Source: Dermacentor variabilis (taxonomy: Eukaryota; Arthropoda; Arachnida; Ixodida; Ixodidae). Taken from it: a stretch of DNA of 64,000 bases. The notes under the pieces were generated by a model. The model did not search any database. It was not told the origin of the DNA and saw only the letters and a program-made list of their open reading frames with translations. This document shows positions 11,476 to 24,004 of this stretch, in pieces. A program made the translations under genes and the position numbers. Location of the stretch: positions 52,638,255-52,702,254 of the forward strand of contig NC_134576.1 of NCBI RefSeq assembly GCF_050947875.1. Direction: 5' to 3'. Every line of letters starts with the position of its first letter. Position 1 is the first letter of the stretch.

Positions 11476-13145
11476 GTGAGTGCTTTCAATATTGCAGCGC
11501 TGGAACCGCAGTCATAACTGAACCGTATGCCCTAGTAGCCTGCAGGTTTGATTTGCTGCACAATATGGGTGCAGAAGGAAACTTCATGGCTGTTTCGTCA
11601 AATTAGGGTATATAGACGTTGTTCACTTCATCTTGTTTCATAACCTGAATTCTGATTCTAGGTTTACTTGTGGTTAAATCTGGCTGGTTCCTGTCCAGAG
11701 CGTAAAGCATGACAGGTTCTTTCAATGTCTAAAGCAAAATGTTTATTATATTACTACTGCTAGATCACCACCGCCAGCCAACTTCTCATCTGTGCTATGC
11801 GGCACCATTAAGGGGTAAAATAACGGTTTTATTTACATCAATGTACATGACTTCTCAGTTATGACTACTGTTGGTGCTGCAGTTTTTCATCTGATGGTGC
11901 ATTGAATTCAACTTTGGTGTACCATTGTTCTGATGCAGCAGTTAATTTTTATATTTCTCTTTTCCGAAATGCTTGTTGCAATGTGTGACGCTTTACTTGG
12001 GTTTAATTATATTTAGTATATTAAATTTATGCACCTTACACCTCCTTCTTGGGCGGTCAAAAAGGCTGCAGTACTGGAAAGAAGACACACAACGCAGTTT
12101 GTACAGGATGCAAGGAATAATTGCCCATTGAAATCTCGAGGTTTGAAACAATGACGGCCGGCTTTGGGGGACAAAATTAAAATTAATTAGAATTGACAGT
12201 TGGGTGAGTTTGTGCGACAGCGATGTATACAGAGCTGTTCAATGTCAATTTCGAGTTTCATTCCGGGATCGGGGTGCTAAGCCAGTTTTCAAATATTGCG
12301 CAGCTGTTGCAAAACATCCCAATAAGGTGACAGTGTAAATTAAGGTGCCATGAATATTCGACTAACATATGAATGCAATGATAGGGTTGTCACAAAAAGA
12401 CCTCCAATATATATGGCATAAGAACAAGCATTACCTGCTGCGCTTAGTGCATTGATACGTCCTTCAGGGCATGCTGCACGTGTCACTACATTGTCGACTT
12501 GTTTGTTGTGTTCTTGTTTCAACAGACTCATGCACAATGTGTCTTTTGTAAACATAATTGAAATTCACCCACAAAATTAGTGCAGACTTATCAAGTCAAG
12601 GGCCTGCCTCGCGGCACGCTGCCGAATCACCAAAACAATTAGCTTACTCATTCCACACCCACAGCGCCGCATTCGACTCACCTTGGATGCACCTCCTCTG
12701 CTTCACGCTTTCCTAGTATTCGTGGATTGATGGACCACTGTACATATGTTTGGAGCGAAGGCGGGGCACGTCTAGGCTCGCAGCACCGCCATTGTCCGAC
12801 CTTCCGTGTATGATGGTCTGTTCTGTTTCGTGTTTTCATGTCACCCTCATGCCTCGTCGTCACCGAGGCGATCGTCAGCGCTGTTCTCCAGACGCTTGCG
12901 TTCCTGCTGCAATCTGTCGTCCGCAGCGCGAGCCTGGCTCTCCCCTTGTCATATAATGTAGGTTTCATATAATAATTACTCGAGAGAACTCTGGCGCTAG
13001 TATCAACGGCAGCTGCAGTGGCAGTGGTTGCACCAACGTGGGAATTATGGGAGGTACATGGATTTGCCTAATTTCGTCCTTTTGGCTTCAAGTGGCTTTG
13101 TGACTTCGTAAGCTCGCCATTTTCAACAGTGTACTGTGTAATTGG
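11476..13145. other. Intron sequence; one stray monomer of the 14-16 kb repeat
   Basis: No gene is visible. At about 12690-12860 there is sequence (CTAGTATTCGTGGATTGATGG, then TTTGGAGCGAAGG, then GCTCGCAGCACCGCC) that matches the degenerate monomers of the array further downstream. It is either an outlying unit or the start of a longer decayed array. Confidence 0.4.
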
Positions 13146-13147
13146 TA

Positions 13148-13240
13148 GTTAAATAAACATTAACATTGTCCGACAGCAGGATTTGAACACAGTACCTCAA
13201 TTACAGACGCCGGATATTGAAACCATTAGGCCACAGATGC
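13148..13240 (-). repeat. tRNA-derived SINE or tRNA pseudogene
   Basis: On the minus strand the sequence carries an A-box-like TGGCCTAATGG (about 13234-13224) and a B-box GTTCAAATCC (about 13187-13178). Spacing and order match an RNA polymerase III tRNA promoter. The T-stem does not pair well, so this is not a working tRNA gene. The A-box and flanks resemble the + strand unit at 43605-43700, which suggests one SINE family. Confidence 0.5.
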
Positions 13241-14224
13241 ATGTATCGATAAACGATGTGAAGCACCCTTACGAATTTGTCGCAGGCATCAGTCACCTTG
13301 AGATGTTTCGTGAGTTTCGATTTGCCCACTTCGACAAGCTCAACATTTTCACTTAGAGCTGCGATTGTTTTGATTGCTATGAAATTTACGACAGTAAGAT
13401 TTATATAGCGTACCCTACAAAGCCGCAAAAACTTCTGAATACACAAGCACGAATATGCGACAAATCCACGTACGTATCATCTCCATGGCAGGAAGACTGC
13501 TGCACCAGAGTTCGCATCAGTATATTGTAGGGAACTCTATGCCCCTTGTCTTCGAAAGCCGGATCACATGTTCAAACCTATCCTCTCGCCCCATTCCTTC
13601 GCGCAGCGCTGTTTGGGTTACTCTCGTTGCTACCCTCCACTCCGGCTTCGCCGTCCCTTCTCCCACTGTCGCGGCACTGCAGCGGTGCCGGTGGCGGGCG
13701 CGCCTTACCGCTTCGCGCCTGATCCTCGGTTATCCACTCCTTCGTCTCTGCGTCGCGTGGCTGTATGGCTCTCTGCCGCGTCTATCGCTTCCCCGTTTGC
13801 GGAGCGCGTTCCTCTGTGTCACATATCGCCTCTGGCAGTGCTTGCGCCTGGCTGTCCTGCCACCTCCACTCTTGCCCTATACGTCCCCTTACCTGGCGCA
13901 GTGCCGTTGCGGTGACTCTAAAAACAATTCTAGCGTTTCGTCCTGTTACTCTCTGTAGTGAAGAGTGCCTGACCTCTACTGGATACCCGTGTTCTCCGCG
14001 CATTTTCTCATGCCAGCTCTTAAGGAAGAATAAATATTTGCTACTCTCCCCCCCTTGTCCACTACTGTGAACCACTCCACTACTGTGAACCACTGTATGC
14101 GTCACCAGAAGGGCGACTCGATAGCGGCGTATTGCAGTGTGTGCTACCGAATCCGATACGCAGAAGCGCTTACGTTTTGTACTGCGTGTTCTGTATGCAT
14201 TACCAAGAAGTGCAATAGTAGGCC
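13241..14224. other. GC-rich stretch, possibly a solo LTR; unassigned
   Basis: The part from about 13560 to 13920 is much more GC- and pyrimidine-rich than its surroundings. It is followed by AATAAA at about 14029 and a short tandem of CCACTACTGTGAAC at 14065-14095. The composition, the late poly(A) signal and a TG start near 13525 would fit a solo LTR, but no flanking duplication could be shown. Confidence 0.25.
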
Positions 14225-16625
14225 AATTTCTTTTCACGTGTCCAGCGCACGCTGGAGGAAGGTTTGGAACGAAAGTCGGGAATGTGTAAAGGGAGACCAA
14301 AGCGAAACAAAAAATAAGTGTTTTGAATAACGGAGCATTGTTTGAGAACCCTGCAGGCAGTCATTTCAAAAACATTGTTTGATTATTAGATGAGAAAATG
14401 AAGATACAAGTATCAGTATATTATTTCGCGCCGAAACCCCAATGCCGGTATGTCAGCGTGACGTCAGGGATTGCAAAGTATGTTTTTGCATTTGTGCCGC
14501 GTCGGCTGAATAAAGGTTCCCTAAACTTGCCTTGCTTAATATTTGGCTCCTTTAGAACACAATGTAGTCAATCTGTACCGCTATATATAATTAGGAGGCC
14601 CTAGAAGATGCCATCGGAATCGAAGACGTCACAGCCCCCAGGTGCGGGAACTGAAGTAGACGTCGCCACCCGCATTTCGTTATTGCGCTCTTTCTGGCTT
14701 ACCAAACGTCCTATCGTTGTAAGAGTGGTATTTTTGGTGTTGTGGAACGGCAATTTAGTGATGCAGAAGAAATCACTTTTCACTTATGTGTCCCTTTAAC
14801 GCCTCCTTCACCTCCGCCGCGGGTAGGGCCGATATTGCGCCATCTTCGCGAGCGGCCCTGGTAAGGGGAGTGCTTGACGCCTGCCTCACCTTCGTCGCGG
14901 GTCGGCTCGGCACTACATTATCTTGCACCATCTGCACTATGCATAGACTCACTGCACCGCCATCAATGCCCCTTTCCTGCATCTTCTCTTGAACACGTGT
15001 TTCTAATATTCGCAGATTGACGGCACGCTGTTAGGTTTCCAAGTGGGTCGCGGCACCGTCATTTTCTTTCCTTCGCCGTATCTCCTCTGCGTTTTCTAAT
15101 ATTCGTGCATCCGAGGTCCTTTCTAGGAAAGTTTGGAACGAAAGTAAGGGAAGCCTACACTCGCAGGGCCGCCGTCAACGCCCCTTTCCTGTATGTCTTC
15201 TGGTTCACGTTTTTCTACTATACGCAGATTCGCGGGACGCAGTAAGAAGGATTGGAACAAAACTGGGGCCGTCTACACTCACGGCACCGTCGTGGTCCTC
15301 CTTCCCTGTATATTCACTGCTTCTTTTTTTCCTAATATTTTCGCATCCACAGCACGATGAAGAAAGGTTTGGAAGAAAAGCGGCGCAGGTTTAGGCTAAC
15401 AAAGCAATTAATGTATCTCCTTTGTGTCTTTCTAGTATTTGCGCATGCACGGTAACGCTGGAGCAGGTTTGGAAGCAAAATGGAGAAATCGAGAGTCGCA
15501 GCACCCCAATTAGCCCCCTTTCGTGTATATTCTCTGTTTAATATTTTTCTAGTATTTGCGCATCCAGGGCAATGCCGAGGGCTGGTTATGAAGGAAAGTG
15601 GCGGGATGTTCAAACTCACACTGCCAACACTGTTCCAGGTTTTCCTAGTGCTCCCGCATTCATTCCAACGCTAGAGCAGGTTTTTCGAATAAAAATAGGC
15701 GAAGTCCAGACTCAAATCGATGTGTTTGACTCTCTATCGTTGTATATTCTTTGTTTGGCAGACTTATTATGGTGCTGTGCTTCGCTCCCCGTCCCTCTAT
15801 CTCCTCTGCTTCGTGTTTTTCTTGTATTCACATATCTTGGCGGCAGGTGTTGAAGGAATGTGGGGGAAGTCCAGACTTACGTTATGGAATTTGGACCCTC
15901 TACCCTTTATCTTCTCGATTTCGTGTTTTCCCACTATTTGCACATCCATGGCACGCTGGAGGAAGGTTTGGAAAGTGGCGGAAGTGCAGGCTCATAGCGC
16001 AGCGTTTTATACTCTCCTTTACTGTACCTCCTTTGCTTTGCATTTTTCTAGAATGTGCGTATGCACGGTAATGCTCGAGTAGGTTTCGAAGGAAAATGGG
16101 GAAGTGAAGACGCTTGGCACCCCGTTAGACCTCGTTCCCTGTACATATTGTTTAGCATCAATGAGGCCAGCATGTTCAAAAGGAAAGTGGGTGACGGCCA
16201 GGCTCGCAGTGCCCGTAGTGTTCTAGATTTTTTAGTGCTCGTGATTCCCTTGCAACGCAGGAACAGGTTTTTAGAAAAAGAACTCAAGGAAGACCAGAGT
16301 CGTCGCGCCGTGTTTGTCTCCCTATCTTTGTATATTATGTTTCGCATTGTTCTAGTATTCGAGTGTTCGCATCTACATTGGAGCAAGTTTGGTAGTAATT
16401 TAGGGGAAGTACAAATTAACAGTGCCGTGCTTGACTCCTTTTCTCTTTATCACTTCTGCTTCGCGTTCTTATATTTACGATAATATGTTTTTATATTATT
16501 TGCGCATCTACTGCACGCTGGGAGAAGGTTTAGCTAGAAAGTGGCAGAAGTTTAGGCTCACAGTGCAGTGTTCTGCACCCTCCTTTGCTGTATCTCTTTT
16601 GTTTTGCATTTTTCTAGTAGAGTCT
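14225..16625. repeat. Degenerate tandem array, ~100-120-bp monomers
   Basis: Variants of one monomer recur: a T-rich part (TTTTCTAGTATTTGCGCATC), then CACGGCACGCTGGAGCAGG, TTTGGAACGAAAGTGGGG, and (CA)GACTCACAGTGCC. Occurrences of the GCATCCA/GCACGCTGG landmark lie near 14243, 15012, 15105, 15225, 15345, 15445, 15558, 15660, 15940, 16058, 16165, 16365 and 16500. This gives a spacing of about 100-120 bases in the better-kept part. Copies are strongly diverged from each other. The array is interrupted by the MITE at 14289-14796, and the block just after the MITE contains a ~70-base internal duplication (CACCT..CGCGGGT..GGC at 14808 and 14886). All open frames in it are chance. Confidence 0.7.
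14289..14796 (+). mobile_element. MITE copy 1 with TA target duplication
   Basis: This ~508-bp block is found again at 41707-42212 with clear similarity throughout. Both copies begin with an AAGGGAGAC or AGGGGACAT-type end and finish with the inverse (GTGTCCCTT), and both are flanked by TA (14287-14288 and 14797-14798). Short terminal inverted repeats, a TA duplication and no coding capacity point to a non-autonomous Tc1/mariner-type element. The copy sits inside the degenerate tandem array, so it is younger than the array. Confidence 0.7.
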
Positions 16626-17144
16626 ATCCCGCATATATCAAATTATTGCCTATATCGAAGAGTTGAAAAATCCCCTTGGGAATCTCATGCAAAAGTATTG
16701 CGCTATTGTTCGCGTATATAGAACTCCCGTGCACCGGCATATCGATGTATCGAACTCCATGGTGAGCCACGCCCCCGCAAGTGTGCTTCTCCTCAGAAAG
16801 CTCTTGCGATGTTCCCGCGATCTCACGCGCGCCGCCCCGCACTGTGAGAAAAGAGCGTGTGCGTAAAAACCACGTGACGAGGAGCGATTGGGTGTGATAG
16901 GGAGCGGGAGGGAGAAACCATTCTGACCGCAGGCACCCGTTTCCTGTGTTTTGGTTGGCTGACACCGCTGGCTCAGCGAAAAGAACGAGGTCAGGGAGGA
17001 TATGGTGAGGATACAGAAGGCGCTAGAAGGAAGCAATATGAGGCTTAGTCTCATACAATCAAGCGGATACAATATTAGAGCAGCAGCTTCCAGGTTTATT
17101 TCATGCGGACTGCATTGTGTTGCTAGCCAACATGCAAAGTGATT
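16626..17144. other. No gene recognised
   Basis: Moderately GC-rich sequence with scattered short open frames on both strands. The 3' part (about 16970-17100) could be leader or 5' sequence of the LINE fragment that follows, but this cannot be shown. Confidence 0.35.
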
Positions 17145-18050
17145 TGCAACGTCTGGCTGTTATCTGCGTACAGGAAGGCTAGAATTTAGGTTTGCAATTT
17201 AGCGTGAGAAAATCGAGTTTTATGGTATTAAATGAAAACAGTGAACAGCCAGTGGCAATACAGGGCCGGGAAATAGCTCGGGTAAAAGAATGTAAATACC
17301 TTGGTATATAGATAGACGAAGGCACTAGATATATGAAAAAACAGCAAAAAACAATAGAAGTAAGGGGGAAAACAAATGCAGCCATAATAAAACACAGGGC
17401 TATGGGGCTGTAGTAGGTACGAAGTGTTCCGAAGTATGTGGAAAAGTGTAATGGTTCGAGGACCTACCTTTGGAAATGTAGTTGTTTGCTTGAAATCAGG
17501 GGTACAATCGAGACTTGATGGCAACCAAATGTCAGTGGGACGCTTTGCGTTGGGTGCTAACGGGAAGACTACAAATAAAGCTGTACAGATTGATATGCAC
17601 TGTACTAGTGAGGAAATCTCACAGTAAAATTGATTGAGGAATGACTGAGGAATATGAAAGACAATGATTTGGCTGAGAGAGTGTTGAGGTATTTGTTTGT
17701 GCAGGAAAAAGCATTGATTCACAGTGGTGGATAAGAACTAGGAAGGTGATCAGCAAGTATGCAGCCTGTTGAGTGAGCAGCACAGCAACTAAGAACGTCG
17801 AGCGGAAAGTCAGAGAGGCTGATATAATCTATTGCGGGCCGGCAGTTTTAAAGCTGCCATGATTAACTACTTGACCACTGGCCTCCTTTAAGCTTTGGGT
17901 TGAGCGAGAGCAGGAGGAAAGTAATAATTTCCGCAATAGATACTAGTGAGACGTGATTGGATATTAGTGGAAGTAGGGAAACGACAAAAAACGAAGACTT
18001 ACAAAAGCATAGTTCGTAATAGGGCGTCAGAAGATAAGAATATTGGAATT
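17145..18050 (+). mobile_element. LINE reverse-transcriptase C-terminal fragment
   Basis: The + strand retains a broken coding run: a VRKSSFMVLNENSEQPVAIQ block, then REIARVKECKYLGI followed by a stop, then IDEGTRYMKKQQKT. This is the post-catalytic part of a non-LTR RT, where KYLG follows the palm. Further remnants (MWKSVMVRGPTFGN, DGNQMSVGRFALGANGKTTN) follow in a second frame. Stops at 17311 and around 17412 and frame changes show that it is dead. The endonuclease, the catalytic FADD part and a clear 3' tail are missing. The clade is uncertain; it is unlike the CR1 copies in this window. Confidence 0.6.
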
Positions 18051-18060
18051 CATGTTTTTT

Positions 18061-18300
18061 TTACTTCGTTTTTAACTTCGGAAGGACTTTACACAGTATA
18101 ATAGCAACAGCTTGGTGGCGCAGCCCACCGCCTCGTTCTAAAGGGGACTTTCGTAACATCCATCCATCCAACGGTGGGCGACAAAGGAATTTCAAGCGTT
18201 GCCATTCTTTTGACTCGAACCCCCCCCCCCCCATGCAGTATGCCGGACAGCAGCAGCAGTGGGAAAGCCGAAGGAGGGAAGGATGGCTTTGCTTTAATAA
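18061..18300 (-). repeat. Probable dispersed repeat with CATCC run and poly-C
   Basis: Contains GGTGGCGCAGCCCACCGCCTCG, an ACATCCATCCATCC simple run and a run of 12 C at about 18221-18232. I believe this word combination is a common interspersed repeat in tick genomes, but that is from memory and the orientation is a guess. Confidence 0.3.
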
Positions 18301-20009
18301 ACGAATAAATGAATTAATCAAACATTAAATGCAAATTAAACGTTCTCATTGGCCCCCTTTAGCCTCCTTTCCTCCTGACCTTCTTGGTTCGCTATAACAT
18401 ATGATGGCTTTGTTGGGACTCAAAATGCACAGGCTAGCCAGCCACCATGCTGTAATCAGTTCAGATACTTCTACTTGAACTTGACCTCAAGTATGGGTCG
18501 CTTTAAAAATCTGTATAAGGAAAATGCTGTAAGTTTGGCCATGAGAGTGGGGAGCCCTACTGCTAACCTTGCAGAACGCATATTATGGATGAAAGGAGCA
18601 TTCAATACTTTAAATGATCTGATAGTTAATCGAGAAACATTTGAGTTTACTATGGATTGCACTTATTGTACCAGCATTTTTTTTTTTGCTGAATTTATCA
18701 CGCTGAGGCGTAGAGCTTATTAGGGACGCTTGAAGACATAGCTCAGAAGGGTACATACTGTAACATTATCGATTGCTTGATTAATGGTTTTTTGCAATAG
18801 CTGTCATTACCTGACGCTTCAAACTGCATCACCCATAATACACTACCAACTTGCTCTCAATTTAAGCTTCGTGGCACAAACATGCTTCGTGGTTCTTAAA
18901 CTACGCTAGTGATGAACTGGAACAGATGCATAGGTAATTTGGTATATTGGATGTGTGCAACCTATAGATGCTGAAATTTAGGTACACATCATGCATATCA
19001 CGCCTCTGACTCTCATCAAATATATAACTGCTTTTTCATGAAGTTGACCAAGTTGTATGTTGGGCTTGTGGGTACGGCATGGTGGGAGCAAAAGGCGTAG
19101 GGCACTAGAAACTGGAGAAAAGGACAGACTACATGTGCATCCGGAACACACAGACCCTCTTTGGAAATGCGGTAATTCTTGAAAAGGCGTCAAGAAGATG
19201 ATCAGGCTTATCATTGAGGCATATCGCATCGCCAGCTTTGGTGATGAGATGGCTGGTAAAGAGTTGGAATTCATGTTCCTGGCATGATTTTTTTTTCGCA
19301 AAACGACCCATACTGTCACGAGTGGTGCTATCGGGGTACTCAGCACATGTTCTTTGCAGCCGAGTGAAGAGTATGCTGTGATCCCGCAATTTGTGTGGTC
19401 GTGGTGTGGCCTCCATCAAGCTATTTCGTGTAGTTCTTTCATTGTAGCATGGAAAGTTCTTTAGGAGCCTCGTATAACGCCTATAAAGGGGCAAAAATTT
19501 TTATTTTGCCGATTTCTGCTCGCACACTACAAAATAGTCCGACAAATTGCCATTCACTTGCACGACATTTTTAACAAAGTCCATGAATAGGTAATTTTTG
19601 TATGACATGAAAACCTGGAAATAACTTTTGTTTGCGAACAGTAGCGGTTGCTTCATAATTAAACTGTAAAATACCACCAAACTAATAAACAGAATAATAT
19701 ATTACTGCACCTTTGGCGCTGCCATGGGATGTTGAGCCATCATCAACAAATCCCGCACTATGATAACAGCTATGAATAGTACTTTGTCCGACTGTCATTT
19801 CGTAGCATATTCTGAAAAACTAACTATGGCAGTTGATGACAACAAGGGTCGTGGTGCGGTCTCTTAGGGACCCTTGTCTGTATACCATTTCTTTTAACCA
19901 ATTGTTATGAACGGATGACAAAATAAAACTGACCGTCTCATTGTTCGTTTATAGCATATACACTTGTTAAATGCGGTTGCATGTGTTACATGATTTTCTT
20001 TGTACCAGA
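18301..20009. other. Intron sequence; two unassigned open frames
   Basis: An 82-codon + strand frame at 18475-18723 and a 121-codon minus frame at 19494-19129 are open, but neither shows a motif I recognise. The second has a protein-like composition (CYNERTTRNSLMEATPRPHK) and could be a relic of a repeat-encoded protein. No splice context supports either as an exon. Confidence 0.3.
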
Positions 20010-20037
20010 ACTTTAATTTAACATGTCTTTGTTGCAG

Positions 20038-20221
20038 ACCCCGCGCTGGCCGACCTCTTGGAGAAAGCCTACAACGCGCTGGATAGCTGGAAGGGCGCTG
20101 CTGTCCGCGCCAGAAATTCCAACCGCAGCGAAGACGTTGCAGCTTTGTCGGCACGCAGAAGTGAAGGCAGGGAGGCACTCGAAAATCTTCGTGCCGAACT
20201 ACAAACGCTGCAACCTATATA

Positions 20222-20222
<1 letters not shown>
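20038..20222 (+). CDS. Exon 3 (terminal) of the unidentified host gene, copy 1
   Basis: The acceptor is TTTGTTGCAG. With the T carried over from exon 2 the first codon is TAC. The frame then reads PALADLLEKAYNALDSWKGA, continues through RARNSNRSEDVAALSARRSE and ends in a helical stretch REALENLRAELQTLQPI before the TAG at 20220-20222. It is phase 1, consistent with the exons at 202 and 11407. The charged, leucine-spaced ending looks like coiled coil. From 20010 to 20166 the DNA is repeated at 22701-22857 with two mismatches. The stop is at once followed by the long alternating CG/TG tract, so the original 3' end may have been altered. Whether this copy or the downstream one is used as the last exon cannot be told here. 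Confidence 0.55.
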
Positions 20223-21720
<1,498 letters not shown>

Positions 21721-22700
21721 GAAGCATTTTTAGCACACGTCCATCCTTTTTTTGTTGTTGCTGCCTTGTCATTGGTCACATGTCGAGAGCATTGTTTTAT
21801 TGTTTTATTTGGTTGTTGGAATGGATGAATATGGCGACGAATGTTTAGTGAATTGCTAATGGTCTTGCTTGCTCTGTCTTTGCCATCGAAAGCACTGGCA
21901 CACCAGACGTTGCACCAAAGCAGATGAAATGATGCAGAAGTTAGGCGGCAGGCAGGCACTGCTAGTTCAGAAGCTTTCTTTTCTGATCACCTGAACTAGA
22001 CTTGCAGATGCATAGCCATCAGCATAATGGCTAGACTTGCGAGCATGTGGTAAAAGAATTGATTATCTGTAAGCTTACATCACTGAAGGTGTACCTTTCA
22101 TCAGTCGTTTTGTGTGTTTATCACCACCACCTCGTGCAGTGATTTGAGCTTGACTGGACAGTTGAACGAGGTAGCAGGCTCTATTGAACAGATCGCTTGC
22201 ACTGATGTCGCTGCCACCGTTCTGGCAGAACATTTGCACGCACTAGTCTTATTCTCTATTCTTCGGAAGTGCTGAAGAGACTGAGTGCCTCACCCAAATG
22301 GTGGAAGCGACATTATGTGCAAGCCTTCTTTTATACATGTCATCATTTTGGAGGTTGCGGGCGATTATGGATTGATGCACAAGTTGAAATGCTCGGCCTT
22401 CCATGGGTTTGTGCTGTGGGTTTTGAGTAAACTGGATCACTCTCTGGTTATGAAAACGTGAGCTTATGTACGGCCACTGCATCTTAGTGGTTTGCTTGCC
22501 ATATGGTAAAGTAATTCTTTCTTCAGTGGAGTAATTGGGCCAAATGATGTCACCATCATGTCTTGCTCTTATCTTACCTATATGGGAAACTAAAAACAAA
22601 AAAAATAATACATTGAACGAATCAGCATAATTGTGGGCTTGGGCATTCGTTGCATCAACAGGGTTTTGCTGTATCGTGTGACAGCTAAGGTGGCAATGGC
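21721..22700. other. No gene recognised
   Basis: Sequence between the TRAF relic and the second exon copy. It has no recognisable domain on either strand and holds no copy of the microsatellite. Confidence 0.4.
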
Positions 22701-22728
22701 ACTTTAATTTAACATGTCTTTGTTGCAG

Positions 22729-22868
22729 ACCCCGCGCTGGCCGACCTCTTGGAGAAAGCCTACAACGCGCTGGACAGCTGGAAGGGCGCTGCTCTCCGCG
22801 CCAGAAATTCCAACCGCAGCGAAGACGTTGCAGCTTTGTCGGCACGCAGAAGTGAAGCACGTCACTGA
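22729..22868 (+). CDS. Duplicate of exon 3 (copy 2)
   Basis: The block 22701-22857 repeats 20010-20166 at a constant offset of 2691 bases, including 28 bases of intron and the TTTGTTGCAG acceptor. It has two mismatches by eye (GAT to GAC, and GTC to CTC giving Val to Leu). In the same phase as copy 1 it encodes PALADLLEKAYNALDSW and on to ARRSE, then diverges after GAAG and stops five codons later (ARH, then TGA at 22866-22868). Neither copy has a GT at the point of divergence. It could be an alternative last exon or a dead duplicate. An AATAAA lies further downstream at 23843-23848. Confidence 0.5.
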
Positions 22869-24004
22869 TGGGCTCCTGGGGTTTTTTGGCGCCAGGCTTG
22901 GTGCCTTGTTGTGCAAATGCCAGCTGTTGTTTCAGTGTTTGTTCGTGCTGCCATGATCTTTGATGCAAAAAAATTTTATGCAGCAGTATTAAGCTTCACC
23001 ATGTTTTGGCTCATGAACAAGGTGTCTTGCTTCTCTGACAGAGTGATGGGCGACATCACTAGACCAGACTGTGGCCTCAAGATTGTGTTGTATTGTGTGG
23101 TGTATATAATACCTCTAATTCGAGAAGCCATGCCAGACAGTTCCAGTAATTTTGACAAAACATTTCTGAAGAACTTCTTGACATGTGCCACCATGACAAC
23201 ACCTTCCTGCAGGTTGCATTCTCTCACGTATTTGTTTTATATCATTTTCATTATACTTTCCATATGTTTTCACTGCACAAGGGACCCAAAAGCAACTCTA
23301 ACTTAAACATCAGCTACACATTTTGCGCTGAAGTAAATGTTGGGGGTTGTGTTCCCAGTCGATCCCTTCCAAAGTGTAGTAAAAGTGTGAGACGGGACAG
23401 GAACCAACTAAGCAAAATCAATGGATGATGTTTTTGAAGGTATCATTTTCAGTTTGCATTCATTGAAAAAACCTGCAATTTCTCCAATGCTATTTCGAGC
23501 ACGCAGTGCTTGAAAAACCCCAAGGTGATCTACCGTGGGTACGACCTGAGCTGTGTTGCTGCCTTATCTTGGTAAAACTTTATTTTCCCGCAGAATTTCA
23601 AATCGCGCAGATGAATCTGTTTCCTTATTTCTTTTCCTTTCACTTTTTAAATATTTTTTTTCAACTGCATGGTGCATCTGGTGCTACATTTGTTGTCTCC
23701 GTGCCCTGTTTTTAGTTCCTTTGCTTTGAACCATAAGCATGTGGTGATAAAGTATCACTTAAGCTTTCTTTTGCATCTGTCTGTTCATTGTACCTGTGAA
23801 TTGGCAGCGCCACAACAGGACTGCTTTTTTTTGATGAGGCCGAATAAAAGCACAAGGAATGCACCTGTCTCGCATTTGTCTAGTACAAGAAAACAAGCCT
23901 TCTGCACAAAAACGAATTTCAATAACTTCAAATGAAATTTAAAAAATTGACACAATTGACACTAAATGAAACCTAGGAAGAGCCACTGATTTAGGAACAG
24001 TTCG
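22869..24004. other. No gene recognised
   Basis: AT-rich sequence with short open frames only. It holds an AATAAA at 23843-23848 that could end the host transcript if exon copy 2 is used. Confidence 0.4.

Noticed and set aside
13148..13240. Working tRNA gene on the minus strand
   Set aside because: A- and B-box words are present, but stems do not pair, and a related unit at 43.6 kb indicates a SINE.
13568..14300. Open frames of 91-172 codons on both strands
   Set aside because: They result from the GC/pyrimidine bias of the stretch, and no recognisable motif or splice context supports them.
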